DNA of 64,000 bases from Stentor roeselii (lineage: Eukaryota > Ciliophora > Heterotrichea > Heterotrichida > Stentoridae). Under the pieces are notes generated by a model. It had not been told where the DNA came from, did no database searches, and saw only the letters and a program-made list of their open reading frames with translations. Numbering within the stretch: the stretch's first letter is position 1; each line of letters begins with the position of its first letter. The stretch covers positions 186,001 through 250,000 of the forward strand of contig RSEH01000006.1 in NCBI GenBank assembly GCA_006503475.1, read 5' to 3'. Both the position numbers and the translations under genes were made by a program. Positions 27,792 to 37,464 of this stretch are shown here, piece after piece.

Positions 27792-28901
27792 TTAATTATT
27801 AGAGTTAAGGACGATTATCCCCAGGATTAAAGAGAGAAGTAGGGCTAGGATTGGAAGGATCAACTTAAAAGGACTTTTTTGAGTCACTTCAGGGATTTTC
27901 TTCATTTTTTCTTGGTTTGAATTCTTTTTCTCAAATTCTTGAATGACTGAAGGACTGAATCCTAAAAGCATCTCAATTCGTTGTTTCCCATCATCTAAAG
28001 TCTCATCATCCATCAGATAATCAGAGGCTGTAAACTCGTCTTTGTAAAAAACTCTTCTGGGTAACCCGAAACTTTCCTTAAATTCTTGAAAATCAGAACT
28101 TATTAAAGAAATTCGATTTTCAAAACTTTTCAATAAATCTTGTTTTATCATCGAGGCAACAAAATCCTGAGAGCTTCCTTTTATTACAAAAACGCGACTT
28201 TCAAGTACTCCTCTAATCGAGCTCTGAGGTTTTTCAATAACTTTTCCTAGTTCTTTCGAATAAATCACAGCTTCTTGAGACTCTTTAATCACTGCACTTT
28301 TTTCTAAACCTTTGAACCTGACAACTAACCCATTAACAAACTTTGAAAATTCCTCTGAAACCTGCTGAAAACCAGTAACTTCTCCTTTTTCAAAATCAAG
28401 AAAAACCTTTAAAATCGCTCGAATTTCAACAAAATCTATTTTTTCCTCTTTTCCTCCTCCAGCAAGATAGTTCTGCCCAGTGAAAAAATCAAAAACCCTT
28501 GCAACAGGTTTATTTTTTCCAGTTAAGTCTTGATGATAATGTAAAATTTGATTATTTTTCGTAATTTTCTGGATTTTTTTCAACAATTCATTGATTTCCG
28601 AGTTAATTCCAGATTTACTCTCAATAACACCCTCTGCCGAGCAGGTGTAAATCCCGATGACCTGCATGGAAGGCACTAAAAGTTTACTTGCTTGAACTGC
28701 ATGTTGCAAGACCCAGCTTTTCATGGAAAATGACTGTGATTTGAAGTGGATAAGCTCGGAAAGTGACTCTGGAAGATGAACTTCAGCTTTCGGGACTTCT
28801 GCAAAAGAGCAAAAAACAGGCTTTTTCTGAGAAAAGAACCCGAAAACTAAACCGATTTTTCCTTTCGGATTCTTTCCTGGACTCATGACCAGGGCTTCCA
28901 T
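27792..28901 (-). CDS. ODR4: ODR-4 homologue, tail-anchored ER protein
   Basis: 369 residues. The N-terminal part reads as an MPN-like fold (G-L-V-F-G-F, then W-V-L-Q-H-A near residue 63). Around residue 285 is the family hallmark L-P-R-R-V-F followed by D-Y-L-M-D-D-E-T-L-D-D-G. The protein ends with about 20 hydrophobic residues (I-L-P-I-L-A-L-L-L-S-L-I-L-G-I-I-V-L), a tail anchor. ODR-4 works with a UFSP2-like partner at the ER and, in animals, helps send chemoreceptors to cilia. It shares a 10-bp spacer with the next gene's start. Family call fairly strong. Confidence 0.7.
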   Translation of the reverse strand: MEALVMSPGKNPKGKIGLVFGFFSQKKPVFCSFAEVPKAEVHLPESLSELIHFKSQSFSMKSWVLQHAVQASKLLVPSMQVIGIYTCSAEGVIESKSGINSEINELLKKIQKITKNNQILHYHQDLTGKNKPVARVFDFFTGQNYLAGGGKEEKIDFVEIRAILKVFLDFEKGEVTGFQQVSEEFSKFVNGLVVRFKGLEKSAVIKESQEAVIYSKELGKVIEKPQSSIRGVLESRVFVIKGSSQDFVASMIKQDLLKSFENRISLISSDFQEFKESFGLPRRVFYKDEFTASDYLMDDETLDDGKQRIEMLLGFSPSVIQEFEKKNSNQEKMKKIPEVTQKSPFKLILPILALLLSLILGIIVLNSNN

Positions 28902-28911
28902 TTATAGGTAA
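28902..28911. promoter_or_regulatory. 10-bp spacer between divergent start codons
   Basis: TTATAGGTAA separates the ODR-4 ATG from the next ATG. On the minus strand it reads TTACCTATAA directly against the ATG, the same TATAA-to-ATG contact seen at many genes here. Confidence 0.45.
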
Positions 28912-31900
28912 ATGAAAGTCGCACATTCACGAAATGTCAAGTCGACTACTCTTGAAGGAACTCCTGATATTGATGAAAACTTGAACCAGAGACTGTCGTT
29001 TTTACTGAAAAATAATAAAGGAAGACAGTGTAAGACTCCGAGTTCGTCTTCGAGGATTCAAATGGGATTCAACCCGGATCCGAATTTTTCCAAAATCATG
29101 CCGAAAGAAATTAGATTTGATAAAGAAAGGTTGTTGGAGGAAAATGAGTCGATAAAGTCACAGGTCTTCGAAATCTCTGAAGAAAATACCAGGTTAAAAA
29201 CAAAACTCTTAGAACTTCTCAGCCACCAAGACAAAGAAAGCAATAAAAATCTCAGCAAACTAAAAAGAAAAGTAAGAGACTTCCAAAACCTCCTCCATTC
29301 AAAAGACGACGAAATTTTCCAAGTTCTCGAGAACATAAAATCCTCAAAAGTCTTCGAAAAAGAAAACGAGATCGCCAGTTACATAACCGAAGCATCAAGA
29401 CTAAAGTTCCTAATCGAGAAGCTCTGCACGGAGACTACCATCGACCCGGAGCATTTCCAAGAAACAGCTCAAGACCTAGCAATCGAGATTCAAACTTTAA
29501 AAAAAGAAAACATTCATCTAAACAACGTCCACGACCAGTCCCAACAAGAGTTGTTGACTTTAAAGCAGAAGCTTGACAAGTTAGAACACAAAAAAGACCA
29601 GGAACTTTTCAAGAAAAAGATAAAAAAATACAGCAAAATCAGAGAAAAACAGCTAAAAACATGTGAAGATCAATCATTTGACTTAAGTAATCAACTCGAT
29701 TCTTTGAGAAATATGGTGAAAGACCTGGAAAAACAAGAAATTTCTAAAATACAGGTCTTGGAAAAAAATGACTTGAAAATCATGCAGCAGGACCAGGTGA
29801 TTAAAGAGATGAAGGAAAAACTGGATAAGGATAAACTTATTAGAAATCGAAGAAATCATACTTTTATGCCTTCCACCCTTAGAGAGCAGATAAGCATCAA
29901 ACAAGTCAACCCTCCACGTCTTTTAGTGAAGTTAAACCAGATCTTAAAAAGAAAAAAAATGTTGATAAGTGTTTTTCTTTCACTTCTTGATAAAAACAAC
30001 AACGGCCAGGTCCATTCCAGTCTTTTTGTATCGGGTCTTAGAACTTTCGGAAAGAAAATCAAGAAAAAGCACATGGATGAAATTTTTAATTACTTGGGCA
30101 ACTCGCACTATGTAGAACTGAACAAATTAGAGGATTTATATGAAAAGTACAGATATGAAGATCAGTATCAAAGCAGCACTGATGAAGAAGTTAATTTAAA
30201 AAGACCTGTTCATGGGTCTTCTCCTTCTCATGCCTCTCCATCCTCGCCATCCTCGCCATCCTCTCCGAACAACCAAAGAAGAGACGATAACCGAAAACCT
30301 TCAGTGAAAGAAAAAATCATCAGCTTAGAACCTGTCATCGTCTCCAATGAAAAAATCGTCGACTTGACCAAAGCCTACCAAATCAAAGACTTTTTAGATG
30401 AAGTCAGAGAAAAAATGATTCAACTCAAGATGCATAAAGGAAAAACTGCTTTCTTTTTATTCGGCAACAACTTCGACCCTGATGAAGACCTGCAAAGTGA
30501 TGAGGTTGAAGTCATCATCAAACAACAATTAAAAGACTTTCAAAGCGAAAATCTTTTTCCACTTGTTGCAAAGTTTTTGATTGAACCGGAAATTGGAACT
30601 TTCAAGGAAAGCGCTTATAAGAAACTTAAAGGAAACCTTCGAAATGGATGCAGAAAACTCTTGAAACATTTGAAAGACTGGGAAATTTTTAATGATTTAG
30701 AAGTCGCTGAATTTGAAGCGAGTTTAAAAGCGATTTTAACGTTGAAATATGATAAAATCATGAAAATTATGAAAAAAAATGAGGGAAAAAATCAGAAATT
30801 TTCAGAGTTTTTAGAAATTTTAGAAAAAGTTGATGCTTCTTTCTCGGAAAGGATGATTTCTTGGGTGATGTTCACGTATCAGATAAAGGAAAAAACTGCG
30901 GAATTTGATGGATTTGCCTTTATGCAGCGGTTTAAGTCAGTTGAGCCTATTTTCGCTGTAAAGCCCAGTCAATACGAGGAGAAATTCAAAAATTTTCATG
31001 AAAAAACTGAAGTTTTTCTTGATGGATTCATTGAAAAAATAGCAAATGTGTTGAAAAACGAACCATCTTTATTTCCCAGAGGTTTTTTATCGTTCAGTTC
31101 AGATGATTTTATTCACTTTTTCCATGATCTAGGAATTCTTGCCTCGGAAGATGAGCTTGCTGCGGTTTGGGAGCATTTTTCTAATGCAAGGACTGAAAAA
31201 ATGAGCCGAGACTTTGACCCTGAAAGGTTTTTAATCGCTTTGAAAAAGTTTGGATTCATTCCGGATGAGGAGCCTGGGTTCAAGTCAAGCCGTTCTTTTG
31301 ATAAAGAGTTTATTGTCATACAAACTAATGAAAAAAATTCACTTTTTTACCCTTCTTCGAACCCTGGTCTTAATTCAGAGCAACTTCATTTGAAAGACGA
31401 AAGTAAAGAATCGATTTCTTCATATGAAAGTGAAAAAAATCAAGAATTTAAAATTGAGAATTCAAAAATTATCAAAAATTATGAAAAACAACAAAAGTCT
31501 GATATTGAGGAAAGCTTTGAAGAATATGATATTGTTTCAAATGGTGGGGAAAGTGATAGAGTTGTTAAAAGTCAAGATAAAAATTTTCATTTTAATGGAA
31601 AAAAAATTGAGGAATTTGAGGTTTCTCAAGAATCTGAAAAGTTTGAAGAGGGGGAGAAGAATGAGTTTAGTGAAAAAGTAGAGAAAAAATTTAAAGATTT
31701 TCAAAAAATTCAGGAATTGAATGAAGGAAGTTTTGAGTCTGATCAAGAGATATGTGATGAAGTTGCAGGAGAGATTGAAAAAAATAGTGGAGATGAAGAA
31801 AATAAGAAGTATGAGCAGGAATTTGATAATATTGAAGAGGATATAGAAGAAGGAAAAAATCAGGGAGATGAAGGGGAGACATCATTAGAATTTGAAGAAT

Positions 31901-31926
31901 ATGGGATTCGTATCATTAACTCTTAG
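28912..31926 (+). CDS. Large coiled-coil protein with a degenerate EF-hand
   Basis: 1,004 residues. Residues 70-310 are coiled coil, including a K-D-D-E-I...N-I-K-S-S-K...Y-I-T-E-A-S-R-L-K-F-L block like that of several ciliary coiled-coil proteins. Near residue 350 a helix-loop-helix carries the loop D-K-N-N-N-G-Q-V; its last position is Leu instead of Glu, so calcium binding is doubtful. A Ser/Pro run at about 435-450 is followed by a long helical domain (residues 480-790) and a strongly acidic Glu/Asp/Lys tail of about 180 residues. No family is certain. The overall build suggests an axonemal or cortical structural protein. Confidence 0.75.
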   Translation: MKVAHSRNVKSTTLEGTPDIDENLNQRLSFLLKNNKGRQCKTPSSSSRIQMGFNPDPNFSKIMPKEIRFDKERLLEENESIKSQVFEISEENTRLKTKLLELLSHQDKESNKNLSKLKRKVRDFQNLLHSKDDEIFQVLENIKSSKVFEKENEIASYITEASRLKFLIEKLCTETTIDPEHFQETAQDLAIEIQTLKKENIHLNNVHDQSQQELLTLKQKLDKLEHKKDQELFKKKIKKYSKIREKQLKTCEDQSFDLSNQLDSLRNMVKDLEKQEISKIQVLEKNDLKIMQQDQVIKEMKEKLDKDKLIRNRRNHTFMPSTLREQISIKQVNPPRLLVKLNQILKRKKMLISVFLSLLDKNNNGQVHSSLFVSGLRTFGKKIKKKHMDEIFNYLGNSHYVELNKLEDLYEKYRYEDQYQSSTDEEVNLKRPVHGSSPSHASPSSPSSPSSPNNQRRDDNRKPSVKEKIISLEPVIVSNEKIVDLTKAYQIKDFLDEVREKMIQLKMHKGKTAFFLFGNNFDPDEDLQSDEVEVIIKQQLKDFQSENLFPLVAKFLIEPEIGTFKESAYKKLKGNLRNGCRKLLKHLKDWEIFNDLEVAEFEASLKAILTLKYDKIMKIMKKNEGKNQKFSEFLEILEKVDASFSERMISWVMFTYQIKEKTAEFDGFAFMQRFKSVEPIFAVKPSQYEEKFKNFHEKTEVFLDGFIEKIANVLKNEPSLFPRGFLSFSSDDFIHFFHDLGILASEDELAAVWEHFSNARTEKMSRDFDPERFLIALKKFGFIPDEEPGFKSSRSFDKEFIVIQTNEKNSLFYPSSNPGLNSEQLHLKDESKESISSYESEKNQEFKIENSKIIKNYEKQQKSDIEESFEEYDIVSNGGESDRVVKSQDKNFHFNGKKIEEFEVSQESEKFEEGEKNEFSEKVEKKFKDFQKIQELNEGSFESDQEICDEVAGEIEKNSGDEENKKYEQEFDNIEEDIEEGKNQGDEGETSLEFEEYGIRIINS

Positions 31927-32894
31927 AATGAATTATAAAACTTATTAATAGTTAAGATTGAATAATTATATATAAAGATTAATAAGAAATCTATAAAATT
32001 TCGTTTATTAAAGCCTCCTTTGGTAATTCTTGATTCATTAAATTCTGAACCACTTCAACTAAATTTAATTCAAATACTAACTTACTATTTTTTATTAGTC
32101 CTAATCTTTCAAGTATAAAGAAATTCCTGAAACAATTACTATTTCAAGTAGACCTAGTTAATTAAAATAAATATTTATATAAAATTTATATTGATTACTG
32201 GAATGGGCTAAAATCATCATTAAAATCTAAGTCATCAACTCGTATTTGAGCAACGCTTTCTGGCAGTATTAAAGCGAGGCAAGTAAGTAAACAGCCTGAA
32301 AGTAGTTGGAGTAGAATACAAATTATAAACAGCTCCATAAACAACATAAGGCTAATGATGAGAATAGTGTTATATACAAAAAATTTTATCATCAGAAGTT
32401 TAGACCTGTATGAATGTCAACATAATAAGAGAGGTCTTTAATTTGACAAAACTTTTTAGGTTTTTAGAGCATATCTTCTTTTTCTTGTAATTTCTTGGAT
32501 AAAAAGTCTTAATTCTTACTTTGACAGAGATAATAATCTATTTTAAATAATTAACTTTAAACTTTACATTACTACCTAAGTTAGAATCTTCTCATTTTAG
32601 ATTAAATATTTATTTTCTGCTTTTCTATTGTGTATGATTGTCCATATTGCACAAAAAAGTTTATCAAAGCTTGGAAGATTGCTGAACTTTTAATAATTCT
32701 TACCTCAGAAGCTTAAAATATCTTATATTTCAGAAGTTTATCTGAAAGAGTCAGTTGAAAAACAATATCTTCTGATTTATGACATAAATAAAATGATCAA
32801 CCATTGCTTGGCTACTTTGAGTAATCATCGATATTCATTGAAAATAAAGATTTAATAATACTTAAATAAATGCTTTATCTAATTAACTTCACAA
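31927..32894. other. AT-rich gap of about 970 bp
   Basis: No convincing gene spans this gap. It holds one possible small membrane ORF (32195-32392, minus) and, at 31991-32143 on the minus strand, a 51-codon open stretch without a starting ATG whose reading (E-R-L-G-L-I-K-N, then N-Q-E-L-P-K-E-A-L-I-N-E-I-L before TAG) looks like the C-terminal end of a lost gene. Confidence 0.45.
32195..32392 (-). CDS. Possible small membrane protein
   Basis: 65 codons starting at an ATG. The first 45 residues are strongly hydrophobic and could form one or two membrane helices, followed by an acidic tail (D-D-L-D-F-N-D-D-F). AT-rich non-coding DNA easily yields hydrophobic ORFs of this size, and the start lacks the usual TATAA context, so this may be chance. 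Confidence 0.25.
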   Translation of the reverse strand: MIKFFVYNTILIISLMLFMELFIICILLQLLSGCLLTCLALILPESVAQIRVDDLDFNDDFSPFQ

Positions 32895-34673
32895 CTATCT
32901 TTTTACCAAAGTTGCATAGCTTATAATAACAGCTGCAAGCCAAAACCCAATAGCTAGTCCAATTAATCCAAAAGCACTGGTGCTAATATCACTACCATAA
33001 TCAAATCTTTCATCCGGCTCAGGATTAACACCATCATTCAGATCAAGACCTTGAAATTCATTTCTAATTAACCCAGAGTGGCAATAATAAAGTGGTAAAA
33101 AATACCTAATATATCTGAAAACCATTGGAGTGGAATCTATATCAACTATAATTCCTGAAAACAAAACAAAAATCACGGTAATTAAAGGAGATATAATCAG
33201 AACATCTCTAGATGACTGGCCTAGACTCCCAGATAAGGCTCCAGCAGACAAACAAGACAATAAGAAACAAACAGAAATCGTATAAAATATAAAAAATTTA
33301 TCTGCAGACTCTTGGTTGAATCCTACTATGAAGTAGATTATAGAGACTACTACTAAAGTGCTGATCACTGCAAGTGGGACTTCAACTAGAAAGATAGATA
33401 AATAATAGGATAATGGAGAGTATAATTTTTCTCTTATTTCTTTAGAAACTAGCTGTTTTTCATAAGCTATCATTATTGACAATATTAGAATTGGAGTAAA
33501 TCCAATGCCATTCATAAAGTAAAGAATTGCACCATGACGGTCTTCTATACCTCTGTTGTCTTTACCAAGATTGTGGAAAGTCAGACATAATAATGCACTA
33601 AAATATAAAGGTTGAATAATTTTTGCGTTTGTAATAAAAGGATTACGTTTGACTGAAATAAAGTTTCTCCAAACTAAGATTTTTAGTGATTGGAAAAATT
33701 TTGGATATTTAAGTTCTGTAAGTTTTTCATCACCAGTTAATACTTTCATATTTTCCCAGTCTTCTTTGTAACATCTCTCTAATCTTTCCATTATCTCAAA
33801 TTCATGTCTTTTAATATCAAACCTGTCTTCAATATTTAAAATCCTCATAAAAAAATCAGCAGGATTTAAATCTTTCCCTATTTCAAATCCTGCCTTTCTA
33901 AAATGATCACCCGACTCACCAACCCTTCCAGAATAAACAAAATTTCCATCTTGCATAATAATCAGCCTATCAATCATCTGAAATATTCTAAACCCAGGTT
34001 GATGAATACTGCAAATGACATTCGCTCCTGACCTCGAAATACTTTTAAGTATTTCAATAACTGATAAAGCCATAAAGCTATCCAGTCCTGAAGTAGGTTC
34101 ATCAAGAATTAAAACAGAAGGTCTACTGATGACCTCTGATGCAATAGCAAGTCTTTTCTTTTCTCCTCCAGAAAGTCCTTTAATCAAGGCGTTTCCTATG
34201 ATTGTATCCTTTACAAGTTCTAATCTGAACTTTTTCAGTAATTTAATCACTTTTAATTCTACTTCTTTTCGACTTTTTCCTGTTTTAAGAGATATGAAAA
34301 AGGTTAAAATTTCAAAAGGAGTCATGAAATCGAATAAGTGGGTTTCTTGTGGAAGGTATTTCAGATGTTGATGGAAAGGATTGGATTTTGAATCTTTTCC
34401 ATTTATTGTCAATGATCCTGTCAAGGAGTAACTTGTTGAAGGAATGGTTCTTTGTGATAAGATTGATAGTAAGGAAGTTTTTCCACTTCCTGAAGGGCCC
34501 ATGATTGCTGTGAGTTCTCCTGGATTTGCAAAGCCAGAGATATTTTTAAGGATTTTAAGAGATTTTCGTGGAGTTTTTACTGTGAAATTGATATTTTTCC
34601 AACAGACAAGTGCTGGGACAATTTGTTTATTGTTTTCTAGATATTCAAGAAGTGGTTGCTTCTCGAATTCCAT
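32895..34673 (-). CDS. ABCG-family half-transporter (WHITE subfamily)
   Basis: 592 residues with the ABCG order: nucleotide-binding domain first, membrane domain second. Walker A is GPSGSGKT at 59-66, the signature LSGGE at 167-171, and Walker B with its glutamate LILDEP at 188-193, followed by S-G-L-D and the switch histidine in S-I-H-Q-P. The C-terminal half contains about six hydrophobic segments, with the N-G-I-G-F-T-P re-entry region. As a half-transporter it must dimerise; ABCG members move lipids, sterols or drugs across plasma or organelle membranes. The start at 34673 follows GATTATA directly; an upstream in-frame ATG at 34742 would add a hydrophobic, Phe/Ile-rich extension unlike the family. 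Confidence 0.92.
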   Translation of the reverse strand: MEFEKQPLLEYLENNKQIVPALVCWKNINFTVKTPRKSLKILKNISGFANPGELTAIMGPSGSGKTSLLSILSQRTIPSTSYSLTGSLTINGKDSKSNPFHQHLKYLPQETHLFDFMTPFEILTFFISLKTGKSRKEVELKVIKLLKKFRLELVKDTIIGNALIKGLSGGEKKRLAIASEVISRPSVLILDEPTSGLDSFMALSVIEILKSISRSGANVICSIHQPGFRIFQMIDRLIIMQDGNFVYSGRVGESGDHFRKAGFEIGKDLNPADFFMRILNIEDRFDIKRHEFEIMERLERCYKEDWENMKVLTGDEKLTELKYPKFFQSLKILVWRNFISVKRNPFITNAKIIQPLYFSALLCLTFHNLGKDNRGIEDRHGAILYFMNGIGFTPILILSIMIAYEKQLVSKEIREKLYSPLSYYLSIFLVEVPLAVISTLVVVSIIYFIVGFNQESADKFFIFYTISVCFLLSCLSAGALSGSLGQSSRDVLIISPLITVIFVLFSGIIVDIDSTPMVFRYIRYFLPLYYCHSGLIRNEFQGLDLNDGVNPEPDERFDYGSDISTSAFGLIGLAIGFWLAAVIISYATLVKR

Positions 34674-34905
34674 TATAATCATACCTATAAACTCTTTAAA
34701 AAACGGTGAAATTTTAATTATAAATTTAAAAACGAAGATCAAATCATATTCTCTAAAAATCTGTAACCAATTCGGAAAATTTCAAGAATTTCTTATTGAT
34801 GAATATCTCGCCCTTCTAATCTAGACTAAAATCTTCTAACTATCAGGTTGTCTCCAGTTTCAAAACTTTAAGCCAATCTCACATGCCAATTAATGGTTAA
34901 TAAAA

Positions 34906-35811
34906 ATGTTTGGAAGAGTTCTTCGCAGCTTCAGCAGCAAACGAAAAACGACGCAACTGAAGGACATGATAAAGTCTTCCAACCTAGAGTACATAATGGA
35001 AGCCCACAACGGTATGAGTGCAGTGATAGTAGAAGAAGCCGGATTCAAAGGAATCTGGGGCAGTGGTCTATCAATATCAGCTCAACTAGGTGTAAGAGAC
35101 AGCAACGAGGCTTCCTGGACTCAAGTCCTCGACGTGCTTGAGTTCATGAGCGACAGAACAACGATTCCTATTCTACTCGACGGTGACACCGGTTACGGCA
35201 ACTTCAACAACGCCCGACGACTGGTGACAAAATTAGAACAGCGAGGAATCGCCGGAGTCTGCTTAGAAGACAAGCTTTTCCCAAAGACCAACTCTTTGCT
35301 CGATGATGGAAAGCAAACTTTAGCCCATATTCCTGAATTCGCTCTTAAAATCAGAGCCTGCAAAGACACTGCTAAAGACCCTGACTTTGTAGTCGTTGCA
35401 AGAGTTGAAGCCTTTATTGCTGGGTGGGGACTTGACGAGGCACTTAAAAGGGCCGAGGCTTATAAAGACGCTGGAGCTGATGCGATTTTAATGCATAGTA
35501 AAAAAGCTGATTCCTCGGAAATACAGAGTTTTATGAATGCCTGGGGGAATAAGTTGCCTGTTGTCATTGTGCCGACTAAGTACTATAAGACACCTTCTAG
35601 TGAGTTCAAGAATTGGGGAGTTTCTATGGTCATTTGGGCCAATCATAATATCAGGTCGTCTGTTAAGGCTATGCAGGAAACTACTAAGTTGATCTTTGAG
35701 AATGAGTCACTGGTTCCTGTCAATGATCGATGTGTAAGTGTTCAGGAAATTTTTAGACTTCAGAGACAGCATGAACTTAAGGCTGCTGAAGATAAGTATC
35801 TTAAATTTTAG
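34906..35811 (+). CDS. PEPM: Phosphoenolpyruvate mutase (phosphonate biosynthesis), probably mitochondrial
   Basis: 301 residues of the isocitrate lyase/PEP mutase superfamily. The active-site loop [10 protein letters not shown] (121-130) is diagnostic for PEP mutase over lyases, and the metal-binding L-D-G-D-T-G-Y-G-N has Asp92 and Asp94. The enzyme turns phosphoenolpyruvate into phosphonopyruvate, first step to 2-aminoethylphosphonate; ciliates such as Tetrahymena place this headgroup in phosphonolipids. The N-terminus, [14 protein letters not shown], is a good mitochondrial presequence (amphipathic, Arg/Ser-rich, no acids). Phosphonopyruvate decarboxylase and the AEP transaminase, usually needed downstream, are not in this window. 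Start follows GGTTAATAAAA. Confidence 0.93.
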   Translation: MFGRVLRSFSSKRKTTQLKDMIKSSNLEYIMEAHNGMSAVIVEEAGFKGIWGSGLSISAQLGVRDSNEASWTQVLDVLEFMSDRTTIPILLDGDTGYGNFNNARRLVTKLEQRGIAGVCLEDKLFPKTNSLLDDGKQTLAHIPEFALKIRACKDTAKDPDFVVVARVEAFIAGWGLDEALKRAEAYKDAGADAILMHSKKADSSEIQSFMNAWGNKLPVVIVPTKYYKTPSSEFKNWGVSMVIWANHNIRSSVKAMQETTKLIFENESLVPVNDRCVSVQEIFRLQRQHELKAAEDKYLKF

Positions 35812-35976
35812 AGGATTTGTTTGGAGAGGGTTTAGTGGTTTTGGGAGGTTGGATTTCGAAGGGTTTGGGGATTTTTTTTTGGTGGAGAAATTGAGATGAT
35901 TGGTTTTTTGGAATTTTAAATAGTTGATGAGTTTCGAGACAGTCCTGTTAAATTTGGTTTTAGTTGATATAATTTC

Positions 35977-37437
35977 ATGGACTGCTCTAAATGTAATTCA
36001 AAAGCGACTCATGAGTGTTCTTGTCTTTCTACCCCGATGGCATTTTGCATGAGCTGCCTATCCTCACACATCACTTCAGCTCTAAACCTTCAACACGCAG
36101 TTCAAGAACTCGGTAACAAGCACGCAAGTCCTCTCTGCTCAGAATGTGACTTTCGTTTCTCCGAAATCTTTTGTCTCTGCAAACGAGTAGGAGTCTGCAA
36201 GCCTTGTCTATCCTCTCACATATCATCTCCAGGTTCTCACTATTTCGACTACATAAGGACCGAAAAGCAATCAAAGGACACATTAGACTTAGACCGAAAG
36301 CCATCTTCAGACCTAATCAAAACAGAAGTGATAGAAAACATAAAGCAACTTGAAGACTTCATCGAAAAAATCAAGCAAAGCAGAGATCAACTTCACGCAA
36401 GTCTCGATAAAATGACGAGCGACTTGCTATCAACAGCTGAAAACAGCAAAAAAAAACTAGAAGTCGCTCTTGAAATGATTAAAAATTCAAGAGTTCCCCG
36501 AGAAGACATCTGGCCTTACAACTATAAAAAAAGACAAGGAGCCATGACACCAAGTCGAAGATCAATGGCAGTTACTTTAAAATTATGTGAAACTGAGTTA
36601 AATGTCGATGCCGTGTTTAAAGCGATTTCTACAATGGGCCGAGTGACTTTAAACGGAGACGTTCCACATTCACAAGAACAAAATCTTTACTTCTTCAAAC
36701 CAAAAATGAAAGAATTAGTCTGCGTTGAGACCAGTTCTTTCTACACAGTAAAAAAGATCCTTCCTAAGAACTTGTCCCTTTCAGAGTCAGGGTCCTGGTG
36801 TGAAGGTCCGAACAAGCAGTTGATTTACGTGGGTGGATATACAAATAGAGGCTTTTCCAGTGAAGTGGTCCTTATCGACCCGATCTCTCTTAACTTCCGC
36901 CCGATGCCGAGTATGAAAACTGGAAGAGCAATGTCAGCCGTAATATTCTTCAACAATGAACTCTTCGTCTTCGGAGGGTACAACGGCAACAATATGGACT
37001 CTTGTGAAAAGTTCAGCTTTAGTCTTAATCGCTGGGAAGACCTTCCTCCAATGCCTGTTGCGCGAAGTGCTTTTAACCTTGCAGAGTCCTCTGGTATTCT
37101 TTACATGTCAGGAGACAGTAAAAGACTTGACGCTTTCAACCCAGTTACAAATGTTTATATGGAAAATGAAGCAATTTTAGCAGAAGCTAGTTATTCAACT
37201 CTTATAAGTTTCAAGGAAAATTTGATATTAATTCAAAATGAATCAGTTTATAAAATCGACCTTTCATCGTTTTCAGTAAGAAAAATCGCAAATGCACCAA
37301 ATGGAAAATGGTGGAGTTGCTTCCCGGCTTATATCAATTCTAACACCCTGGTTTTTTCAAGAGCTGATGATGGACATTTGTGGGCTTTTGACACTGCTGC
37401 TGGAGTTCTCAGTAAAAAGTTGAGGGTCGTTTCATAA
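35977..37437 (+). CDS. B-box-like zinc-binding and kelch-repeat protein
   Basis: 486 residues. The N-terminus has two cysteine-rich modules: C-S-K-C...C-S-C...C-M-S-C at residues 3-28 and C-S-E-C...C-L-C...C-K-P-C at about 54-77, each followed by S-S-H-I, like B-box pairs. A coiled coil covers about residues 112-165. The C-terminal 230 residues form kelch-type blades, with the marks Y-V-G-G-Y, F-V-F-G-G-Y-N-G, and W-E-D-L-P-P-M-P followed by R-S. The design recalls TRIM/kelch proteins without the RING finger; such B-box/kelch proteins are numerous in ciliates. Probable protein-interaction scaffold. Confidence 0.8.
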   Translation: MDCSKCNSKATHECSCLSTPMAFCMSCLSSHITSALNLQHAVQELGNKHASPLCSECDFRFSEIFCLCKRVGVCKPCLSSHISSPGSHYFDYIRTEKQSKDTLDLDRKPSSDLIKTEVIENIKQLEDFIEKIKQSRDQLHASLDKMTSDLLSTAENSKKKLEVALEMIKNSRVPREDIWPYNYKKRQGAMTPSRRSMAVTLKLCETELNVDAVFKAISTMGRVTLNGDVPHSQEQNLYFFKPKMKELVCVETSSFYTVKKILPKNLSLSESGSWCEGPNKQLIYVGGYTNRGFSSEVVLIDPISLNFRPMPSMKTGRAMSAVIFFNNELFVFGGYNGNNMDSCEKFSFSLNRWEDLPPMPVARSAFNLAESSGILYMSGDSKRLDAFNPVTNVYMENEAILAEASYSTLISFKENLILIQNESVYKIDLSSFSVRKIANAPNGKWWSCFPAYINSNTLVFSRADDGHLWAFDTAAGVLSKKLRVVS

Positions 37438-37464
37438 TTAGAGATTTAAATATTTCTTAATATT

